Shown here in pieces: positions 1 through 10,200 of a DNA stretch of 64,000 nt. The first letter of the stretch is position 1, and the number at the start of each line of letters is the position of its first letter. The notes beneath the pieces were generated by a model, which was not told where the DNA came from, did not search any database, and saw nothing but the letters and a program-made list of their open reading frames with translations. The translations under genes were made by a program, and so were the position numbers. Source of the stretch: Lytechinus variegatus (lineage: Eukaryota; Echinodermata; Echinoidea; Temnopleuroida; Toxopneustidae); contig NC_054746.1 of assembly GCF_018143015.1 (NCBI RefSeq), positions 15,491,532 to 15,555,531 on the forward strand, written 5' to 3'.

Positions 1-367
1 CTTAGGGCAAAGTAAAATTTGAAGAAAAAAAAATTAACACAAGTTTCCCAAATTATCTTCAAAGGAACATTTGTGATTATCTAAGTCCCTCTGAGTTTAA
101 ATGACATACTGTAACCAATCAATAGTTCATTTGTGATTGGATGAATCAGTCACATAGATCCATTGAACATGTATTCAAAACATTTTTTAAAAGCAATGGA
201 AACCAGCGGCCCCGTGTAGCACACCAGCTTGAGCCTGGTTGGGTTCCTGACCCAAAATGCAACATTGATCTGTGTAGTCTTGTGATACAGACCCACTAAT
301 TCTCTATTCAATACTTTCATATTGCAATGATTATGGCAACGAGTTGCAGCCAGGAGAGAGAAAACTT

Positions 368-785
368 CTTGGCCCAAATTCACAAAGGTGGCTTTGAAAA
401 CCCACGGTTGAATCCATGGTTTATGCAGATTTCCTGTATAAATTAAACTTATATTACCACGTATATTTAAAAATGTCCAATGCTGATGCGTGCTTTTGTC
501 ACAGTGCACCAAATTGATGCCTGTTGCCATGGTTATCCATGCTATTTCATTCGAGAGTCCACTGTTTTGAATTAATGATTCTACTCTTCTAACAGTGCAC
601 TCGTGAATCAAATAGCATATCTAACCATGGCGCACTGTGACAAAAGCGTGCATCAGCATTTAAATTTGTTTTTATACACGCGCCCGATACGCACTAAATT
701 GAGCATTCCATGAAATTTCCAAGAAATTCTGCATGAACCATAGATTCAACCGTTTTCAAAACCACCTTTGTGAATTCTGGCCCTT
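368..785. mobile_element. Foldback (MITE-like) element
   Basis: 368-510 and 605-785 are inverted copies, including AATTCACAAAGGTGG and GCTTTTGTCACAGTGC. The longest open frame in the region is just this palindrome read through. Confidence 0.7.
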
Positions 786-1340
786 GTATTTTAACCTCAT
801 TGTTATACAAGTATATTCCATTGATTTTGTACACTCCATCGCACAACTAATGTTTGGTTGGTAATCACTGTTGTTCCATATATGCACCAGTTCCATTGGA
901 AGCAGATTATATATCAAAACACATACAAGTCACTTGAAAGATCAGTTGAAGGAGTTGATTATAACATCATAAATATAAATAAATGAAATATAGACAAATA
1001 AAAAACAGTAATAAATAACCTTTGCCAGTCTTGCAAAAGGAGAAACAAATTCTTTTCCAAAGTGACCTCTAGGCTTAACCCTGTAACCTGATGTCATTCT
1101 CATCTAATCTCTGAAGCATGTTAAATATAGATTACATCCATATTATCTTAACCTCAAGTCTTTTCAAAGTGATATCATCCATTTATATGAAAAAAAAAAG
1201 TGAGATAAAGCAATTATATAGCAAACCTACATGAATCCGAGTCCTGATCTTGTTCGACTTAAATCTAATTAGCATAAATTGCTTTTGAGTTGAAAACGCA
1301 GCCCACTAGCATAAAAAATAAGGCCAGCATGCAGCATAAA
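786..1340. other. No gene seen (786-1340)
   Basis: AT-rich; no splice-bounded open frame and no recognised repeat. Confidence 0.5.
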
Positions 1341-1344
1341 GATT

Positions 1345-1810
1345 AGCTATCGGATAACCAATAATAAAGTTATTGAAGTTTAAATTGTAGCAATATTTTG
1401 TAAAAACAGTCTTAATGAATATTCATTAGGTGGGCTGATGATGTCACATCCCCACTTTCCGATCATTATTTCATACTTGTGTGAATAATATGTCTCCCTT
1501 ATAACAAAATAATTTGCAGCAATAAATATTTAATGCAGTAAATCAGCTGTAAATCCAATTTTTCTAGTTCTTGTAGGAAAAAAATTGAATAAACCTAATT
1601 TCATATCATAAAATAAAAAAGAGCAAGTGGGGATGTGACATCATCAGCCCACCTAATGAATATTCATTACCACTGTTTTTACAAAACATTGCTAAACTTT
1701 AAAGTTCAATAACTTTGTTATTTGTTATCCGATTTTGATGAAATTTTCGTCATTTTGCTCAGTGAAATCTAAGCTATAAATACTTTCAGCCCGGACAATC
1801 CCTTTAATGT
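1345..1810. mobile_element. Foldback element with TAATGAATATTCATTA arms
   Basis: 1345-1455 and 1622-1735 are inverted copies with the motif GGTGGGCTGATGATGTCACA. The right side extends to a CCCTTTAATG end typical of the 2618-3199 element. Confidence 0.75.
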
Positions 1811-2617
1811 CAAGTAATATTAATCAAGCCCAAATAAACTAAGTCATGATTCCTGAAAAGCAGCACCTAAAGTCACTTTCTGCTATGCTGGGAGACAAAA
1901 TTATGAATCAAACATGATGGATATTGCAATTTAGCGTAATTACAAAAGATTTATCTTGACATGATAGTACTTAATTTTGAAAAAGCATGGAAGCATTTAC
2001 AATTTGAACAAGAAATAGTCACATTTTTTTGCAATAAGACTATAACTATTAAGGGACAAGTATCTTAAAAGATTAAACATCTCGAAGTATAACACATTCT
2101 CATATGAGATGACAGCTGGGTGAAATAATACTCACATTTTCTTTCTTGTGCTTCAAATATGTTTTTACAAAATCAATCTTGCATGATTTTTCCAGATCAA
2201 TATTAAACACTAACTTGCCATAAATATAGACCCTGTAAAGATTTTATTGTAATAATACAATGTATATCTGTGATTTGAAAGTACAGAATAGTACATACAT
2301 GGAATGTATGGAATAGAACATTATTTCAAATATAAGTTCATGAAATTCTTACTTCTGAATTGAATTCTTATATTTAGGAATAAACCATTTCAAGGTTTTG
2401 AAAGCAAAAGGTATCCGACATATTCTAAAAAATTCCTTTACAAATGAGAATGAGAGATGACAAATATTGACAAAGGAATATCCTACGATACTACGATTTG
2501 AATTTTGCTATAGCATACTAAAAATAACATTCCTGTCTGTTTTACATTCTTAACGTTAAATTTATTATTTCCAGATATATTTCAATAATCTACAGCCAAA
2601 TAACCAGAGTGATGTTT
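1811..2617. other. No gene seen (1811-2617)
   Basis: AT-rich, no coding signal on either strand. Confidence 0.5.
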
Positions 2618-3199
2618 AAAGGACAAGTCCACCCCAACAAAAACTTGACTGGAATAAAAAGAGAAAAATCTAAAAAGCATAACACTGAAAATTTCATCAA
2701 AATCGAATGTAAAATAAGAAACTTATGACATTTTTTAAAGTTTCGCTTCATTTCACAAAACAATTATACCGGTATGCACATCACGGTCGGTATGCAAATG
2801 AGGGAATTGATGACATCACTCACTATTTCTTTTGTATTTTATCATATGAAATATGAAATATTTTGATTTTCTCGTCACTGTCATGTGGAATAAAGTTTCA
2901 TTCCCTGAACACTTGGAATTCCATTATTTTAACATTTGTGGTTCAGGCAACGAGGTCAAATTGTCAAATTCATAAAAATTGAAATATTGTATAATTCAAA
3001 CAATAAAAAACAAAATAAATAGTGACATCATCAACTCTCTCATTTGGATGTAACTGACTCTTTCATATAACTATTTTGTGAAATGTCATAACTTTCTTAT
3101 TTTACATCCGATTTTGATGAAATTTTCAGCATTGTGCTTGTCTGATTTTCTTCTATTGATTCAAATCAACAATTTTCTGAGGTGGACTTGACCTTTAAG
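2618..3199. mobile_element. Foldback element, GGACAAGTCCACC termini
   Basis: Begins AAAGGACAAGTCCACCCC and ends GGTGGACTTGACCTTTAA. The arms also share CTGAAAATTTCATCAAAAT. Further copies are at 36549-38217 (interrupted) and 39263-39703 (left-truncated). Confidence 0.8.
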
Positions 3200-4090
3200 T
3201 GAATGGTATGTTTCAGTGATTAGATATGTGACATTTCACACTTCACATGTTAACACCTCTTCAAATAATTTGTTAGAAACCATGATGATATGGCAAGTAT
3301 ATTAGGAACCAATAGCAACAAATAGAAATAGCACCTCTAGTACCCTTCAAGTTTTCAGGAAAGACGCAGACAACTTCAAAAAGGATTTCTAAAATAGAAC
3401 CCTCCACCTTATGCTAGGCTAAAAGCACAAAATAAATAATGCAAAAATATACACAGTATAAAATCAAGGCCTTCGGACTTGACAATTTCAGAATTTAAAA
3501 TATATTCAGGAAAAAACACATGCCCCACTCTCTCTCTCGGAGCAAGGAAATTGCACTTCTTGGTATTGATTTCTTAAACATATTCCATTATTCAAAAAAG
3601 TGATTCTAATTCATTTAAATACTTTTTAAAAAGTTCAAATATAGTTTGATATTTATATCAAGGTCCTATTATTAAGTCAAACTAGTCACATGTATTTCAA
3701 TGCAAGTATCTTGATTCATAAAAACACAGATTAAGAATATCTTTGATGAAAGGTGTTTGTTTGGAAAGAGTAATACACTAAATTCCCAAACTCGGATACA
3801 ATAAATGATTTGTTACAAAATAAGTAACTCAAGGACACATTCATTATGAAAAAACAATGCTGATAGATATACTTTTAATGATGATCTAATGAGTTGTGCA
3901 TTCGAGAGACAATCTGCCCCATATATAAATAAGGTTGCAAAGACTTGATTCCTGCCGGTATTAAAACCTTATGGATGGTATCCTTATAATCTATCCACTC
4001 CCAAGAATAGCTGACGACCATCTGACTTTAACTTGATGCATGCTTCGTGAATACCACCCCTAAGAGCTTGGCAGGTCCGACACCTGCAGT
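3200..4090. other. Region downstream of TTC13 stop, possible 3' UTR
   Basis: No exon seen. It lies directly after the TTC13 stop codon, so part is expected to be 3' UTR. I found no poly(A) signal that I would defend. Confidence 0.4.
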
Positions 4091-4205
4091 TTATTGCCCA
4101 CCGGCAGTGCAAAATGACGCTCCCACGTTGAGAGCTTCTAACATAGAACGTAGAGTAGGAAACGCTTCTGAGACCTGAGGTACGTCTGCTAGGTTGAAGG
4201 AAGAC
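4091..4205 (-). CDS. TTC13: TTC13 exon 18: C-terminus and stop
   Basis: Residues 885-922 and TAA at 4093-4091. VPQVSEAFPTLRSMLEALNV matches vertebrate SVSETFPTLRSMIEVLN. An alternative acceptor CTAG 17 bases further in breaks phase with exon 17; the acceptor ATTATCAG above 4205 restores phase and gives the same residue count as the human protein between the flanking motifs. Confidence 0.93.
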
Positions 4206-7200
4206 CTGATAATGATGAAGGATATTAAAAGAGATAGAGAAAGAGAAGTATGGTGATGGAGTGAGAGAGGGAGAGAGGGGTGGTGAAAGGATACGATATG
4301 GGGGTGAGAGAGAGGGGGAGAATAAGAGAAGGAAAAAGATGGGATAGTGAGTGACAGATAGAAGGGGTGAGAAGAGAGGGAGAAAGGGAAAGAGAAGGTG
4401 GATAGATGGAGGGAGGGGGGGAGAGAAATTTTAAAAAAGATAGGAAGATACAGGCAGAGATAGAGCAGGAGGAAAGTAAACAATTTATTATTCATTTTCA
4501 TGCAATAGCAGTTCATGAGTACAATCCGAAATTCAAATTGATTCTAATATAACTATTCTGAAATAACGGCACAATTCATATAATCAAAGTTTCATTTCAA
4601 CCTAGAGTAAAAAAAATGATTGCGTCAAAGTTCTAGTTAAACATATGTCCAATGTACATCCATTGATATTATTGAAATTGTTTCAGGAATTGATATGTAA
4701 TGTATTGGTTCCCTCTCAACTTTTTATTTAACGGTCTTTAGAAACTGTCTCCCCTTTAACAGCAAATATTGTGTGATGTTGTCAACCGGGCTGATACTAA
4801 AGCGATCATCAGCTGCAGCAACTATATTCTGCTATAAATAAATTTCATTGACAATATTGTTAACCCTACCCAGCACTGCCAATGTGACTCAAAATAACTA
4901 AATGACTGATCAGAATGCTCAGTAGTGAGCATATTATTTACTAACAAGCTATACTTACCTATACCATCTCATCAAATTGCTATTCGTTACCCTGACTCGA
5001 ATAGCCACCGGTTAAAAAACTCCCCGAAAGAGGCTAACTGCAATCAGGTAGCCTGGGAAACCCGTCACAGGACGAGACCCATAAAACCCCCTCGCCACAT
5101 ATAAGCCTCCTCTTTCGTTGCCAAGGAGGGGCGAGGTCTGCTGGGGAGGACGGGTGGGGAGCTATAGGTAAGTATAGCTTGTTAGTAAATAATATGCTCA
5201 CTACTGAGCATTCTGATTTACTACACTGCGCTATACTTACCTATACCATCTCATCAAATTGCTAGAATAGCCCGGAAAAACTGGAGGAGGGGCAGAAACG
5301 AGACCCTTTCCAGACAAGTTAGCATAACAAAGATAAAGAAACTGATTTACTATAAAAATGGAGTAGTCTCCCAACTGGAGAAGCTACTCTTGGAATAAAG
5401 GGATAAGAATCATCAACCACGTTAATGAAATGTTTATCAACTGGAAAAAGCCTAGGAAAAATTAGGACAAGACAAGAACCGCCAAGACAAAACCTGTGTC
5501 TTGGCTATTACATCAAATAAGTAATAAGATACAAAGGTATTGAATAGGTCCAATAGGATGCCTGGAGGATCTCCTCCAAAGAGGTACCCTGAAAAAGCGC
5601 CCAAGATGCTGCTATGCCCCGTGAATCGTGGGCTCTAAAGGATCCTGATAAAATGGCATTTTCTCCATCTGACCTGATCCCCTGCACTAACCATCGAGAA
5701 ATTGTAATTGGATTAACAGGGCTGTGAGGTTCTATTGAACTAATGAACAGTTGGTGGGAAGTGAGAATTTAAGGCACGTACGGGACAACATAACCTATCT
5801 TCGGAAACTGACGAGAGATTTTAAAATCACATTGTTCACCCCAGGACTTGAACCTGGGACTCCAAGGACGCTAGTCAAGTGCGTTATCCATTCAGCCACG
5901 ATATCCCCCTAATGGCTGGAAGAACAACATCACAGGATTTAGGTGTTTCTTTTTCTTAGCTAGGAAATCAGGTCTAGGGATCAAGCGGACTCTGTCCTCC
6001 CAACGAATATGACCCGGTCTCACCGTGAGTGCATGAAGCAAACTACGTCTTTGACCTGAAGCTATAGTCAACAAGAAGGCTGTCTTAATGGAAAGATCAA
6101 GAAGGGAGCAATTATGTATGGGTTTAAAGGGGGATTTGGCTAGGGCACCGAAGGACTCTTGGCAGGTTCCAATTGGGGAAGAGTCTTCGGCTGGGAGGAA
6201 TCTGTTAAGAAGAAGGATCTTGTTAGTCTGGTAAGGACAGCTGAATTGAGGTAGTCTCCCTATTATAGAAGCCCGAATGAATGGCTGCTATGGCCGACCG
6301 GTAACCCCTTATAAAAGAGACTGATAAACCTTCGTCAAATAATAAAGGAAATAAATCTGCTATCTGACTTAAAGAGGCAGAAATTGGATCAATTTGTAAA
6401 CTGCCACACCATCCGAAGTATCTCTGGAGTCTAGAATCATGAGTGTTCTAATTATGATGTATATTCATGCATTCATTGTTTTCTTAAAATTTCAGTGAGC
6501 TTCTCTTGTTTACAAATGACATTATGCAAATTTCCTGTAGAAAAAATTTATGACACTGATGGATTTCAATATAGTTACGATTAATTGGACGATTGATTGG
6601 ATCAATCGTAACTCTTTGTAAGACAGGGCCCTGGTTTGAGAACAAACCTGTCATATCATAAGATATAACCTTTCTGGTGGAATCCCCAACAAATCTAGAA
6701 TTGTCTTTTCTATCCTTTTCAAATAGTTATTTTGGATGGAAACCTCTTTACACAGCACTTGCTCAACCCTTTTGATAGTTGTTGGATTGCTGCAAGGTCC
6801 ATAGCGACTTTTTGATATCATACAAAGGACTTCTAGATCCAAACATCGAGGGCTTCATGATCAAACCAATGACATTTGCAGAGTAATGAATATCGTACAG
6901 ATGATGTGGAGCATGTGGCCCTGTGGATTAATCTTCCAACTTTGTAACAGAGGGTCGTGGGCTCGTATCCCAGTCATGGCATAATTACCTTCAGCAAAAT
7001 TTTTTTTTCTTTTTTTATCCACATTGCACAGCACTCAATCCAAGAGAGATGAATGGGTACCTGGCAGGACTTTATTCCTCGAAAACCCAGGGTAATAATA
7101 TCCAGGTCTTTGGACATAATGTGATATGTGCTAAACAAGAACTGCATTATTATCATTAACCAATTCCTAATGAAAGTTGAAGGCAAAATATATGAGATAC

Positions 7201-10200
7201 CATATTGGCCTTCAATTTAATGTAGGAAAAAAATTGACCACCCCTTGTACACTTTCAGAACCAGTTAGTTGGATCAGTTGGTAGAATGTACTTCTCGCAA
7301 ACAGGTGTGGGGGGGTATTTGCTACCACCCTGTTCGGCGTTCAACATTTAGAGTATAGAGCCTCATCGGTCTGGAGCTGCACAGTGGCTGCCAGGCTCAC
7401 GATAAATTGGGTAAAAAGAATTTTGGAATATTTCTAAACTCAGATTTCTATTACAAACAATAAAATATTATCTTAATCACAATCCCTGATTGAGAACTCT
7501 GGGATTGTATGGGGAATCTTTATCATTGGAACACACAGTAGATTTATGTCATAAACATTTCCAAGGAGAAGCTGATATCATTGTGGCAAGTGGTAGAAAC
7601 TGATGGACAATAGCAGCAATTCTTAAGGGTTCACCACCCTCAGGCCTTGGTTTGAGATCTCAAGACTGTCTGAGCATCCAAAGACCACTCCATAAACACC
7701 TCAGTCCTCAATATCACATATTGCTGTGGACTTGGAACAGATTTCAAATAATGAAATGCAAAGAAATAGTCTTCTCCCTACTGGGAAGGTGGGGATGGGC
7801 TAGTGTTAGATTGTCATAAGTCCCGGTTATGAGTGGGGGCCCTGAAGGGATGCACAAAAAAAGTCTTGAGCGGCAAACCGATAATAGTTCGAGACTTCTT
7901 TACTGATGGATATAAGCCGAGAGTGTTGCTTATCTAGGAGCGGACGTCCCGAAAGCAGGATCTATATACGGAGCGTCCATCTTGATCGCAGACGGACAAG
8001 TTCAGGCTAGGCGGCTGCGCTGGAACATTGACTTCTCTAGCTTGCTCTCGCTACTGGTATACTGTTTTCGGCCCGAAGATGAGGGCAGTATTTAGAATGC
8101 CTGTTCCCACTAGTCGGAGTATCGCGTTTGAGTAAGCCAGAACTCTCTCGTACCCCTAATGGTGATTCTCTTCGATCGAATCCCATTTGCTGGGCAGCTT
8201 TCAGGGAATGCAAGGAGCTGCTATAACTTGAATTTGATGGGGGGAAATCGCCCCCAATCTCTTCTGATGAATTGGGTCGGTGGTAAACGAATTCCGAATC
8301 AGATTCTCCCACGATGGAAAACTCCTTTTATCTACAGCTAGTACGAGGCGAGTTATCATTAGCCCCAACTCCGCGATCTGTATGAGGCGATCTAGGCCTC
8401 TCTCTACGTCTAGAACATAGAATTATGGTCTAGAATGAGTCGAGTTTTCATAAGCCCATTGTCTCGGGCGGCTCGGGGTCGGGATGGGTCGATTGCAGCG
8501 CCCGATGGGGAGGATCGCCTGCAAGGCTTCCAAGATCCAACTACTACAATTGTTAATTCCTTTTTAATATTATTATTATTTTTTTAAACCGCATGTACGT
8601 AGAATAGATCTTAATTCCACAGCACTGTATAAACTCCTGCACAATTCTACAAGTACGATGATACACCAACCTGGTGGACTGTACTATAGATAACGGATGA
8701 TGATGACCCGTCTCGGCGGGGTCTGGCAATGAATGGACTGACCGGTCACAATCCCGGGCCAGTCGAATCTTCTTATAAAATATAGGGGTTGTAGTGGGTC
8801 GTTAATTCGAGCCTGATTGTCATTAGAGCACGAGTGGTCATCGCGAGGCTTCTTCTTGCCCGCCCTACTCTTTGATGAGGAGCTACCCCGATCGGAAGGA
8901 GTGTAAACAGCCTCTTCCGATTTATCCGTACCCTTGTCTACCTCCCGCCTAAGGGGCTGGGTGTCTGATTGTGTAGTGTCATTAGCCGGCGTTGTCTTGG
9001 CCGGGTTATAAGTGTTAGACTTCTTATTCTTTGGCTTTATCTTGGCCGCCTTATCTTATTATTTCTCGGCTTTGTCTTGACCGAGATAATGGCCCTCGGC
9101 TTTGTCTTGACCGAGTTGATCTCCCCTTTATTGAGATCTTTTGGGTTGGGGGAGGCTTGGGAATTAATAATGTTTATGTCAGTTATTTCTTCAGACATCG
9201 TGATTCATAAAAAAATTGCGCGGTGGCTAAACGTTTCGAGTGTACTCAACGACGTCGCGGTAACGAAAGAGGCTTATATGTGGCGAGGGGGTTTTATGGG
9301 TCTTGTCCCGTGACGGGTTTCCCAGGCTACCTGATTGCAGTTAGCCTCTTTCGGGGAGTTTTTTACCGGTGGCTATTCGAGTCAGGGTAACGAATAGCAA
9401 TTTGATGAGATGGTATAGGTAAGTATAGCGCAGTGTAGTAAATTAAATTTGACAATTTTGTGACACTTAAAATTGTACATCTATATCTATACTTTCAACC
9501 CTCAACCGAGAGTGGCATAGACAAATTAAACCTGAATATCATTGACAAGTTTAAATGTCGATTCTTATCGCAGGGATTGGAATAATCCAAGGTCATTGAA
9601 GGCCATGGCCTTGTTGCCCATCTCGTTGGCATTGGAGATTAATTGTGCCTTTTTTTTATTCTTCCCATTTGTTCTTTTATATAGATATGTGCCTTATTGA
9701 AAAGTGGCCTTGCCTTGAAAAAATCTAATTTTAGGCCTTCACATCAGCAATTCCCTTCAGTTGTCATTTTGATATTGATAGTATAGATTTCATTTTGGTA
9801 TTCTTACCTTTTGATATTCATCCAACTTTGACCCCACGAAGCGAAGGTCTGAGGGGTACCGGACAGCAAAGCCTCCATCTCAACCAGCTTGCCCTTCGGT
9901 ATCTGACTTGTGACCTCTCGACCCAACGCCATCACCAAACCAAGCACAATGGTGTATGCTACAGAACTGTATTAATGAATGTCAAAAAAGAAGTGTTAGA
10001 ATTGTCGGAGAGCACATCTTCCATCATTTTCATGCCACTGATTTCCTACAACTGAATTGCACCATTAAATTGTGATAACCTGCTCATACGTTGCACCTAG
10101 GATGAAAAAGAAACATGTACATGTATCTCAAAAAGAGAAAACATTTTTCAAAGATATAATAATATTATATAATATCATGATGGTTTTATTTGCAAAAAAA

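Larger units (their letters stand above)
4909..9443 (-). mobile_element. DIRS-like tyrosine-recombinase retrotransposon (degenerate)
   Basis: In element orientation (minus strand) the order is: left inverted repeat 9443-9261, gag remnants 9198-7800, foreign insert 7780-6435, tyrosine recombinase remnant 6435-5508, internal complementary region 5264-5163, right inverted repeat 5121-4911. DIRS elements replicate through a circular intermediate and integrate with a tyrosine recombinase, so they lack target duplications; none is seen here, only a shared AT at the two ends (4909-4910 and 9442-9443). It lies within TTC13 intron 17 in the same orientation as the gene. No reverse transcriptase/RNase H was recognised. 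It is non-autonomous now. Confidence 0.9.

Noticed and set aside
150..611. 153-codon minus-strand open frame
   Set aside because: It reads through one arm of a foldback element; no domain and no splice context.
4189..4190. Acceptor CTAG at 4189-4190 as the start of TTC13 exon 18
   Set aside because: Leaves two bases after an exon that already ends with two bases, so the frame breaks; the acceptor 17 bases upstream fits exactly.
4206..4516. Ser/Leu/His-rich extension upstream of TTC13 exon 18
   Set aside because: The upstream part is a polypyrimidine tract; the acceptor above 4205 restores phase with exon 17.
6651..6842. 63-codon minus-strand frame as a transposase piece
   Set aside because: No recognisable motif; surrounded by MITE and SINE sequence.
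8159..8341. 60-codon plus-strand frame
   Set aside because: Antisense to the gag-like remnant of the DIRS element.
8969..9313. 114-codon plus-strand hydrophobic frame
   Set aside because: It is antisense to the DIRS gag start and runs into the terminal repeat; hydrophobicity reflects the complement of Lys/Glu-rich codons.
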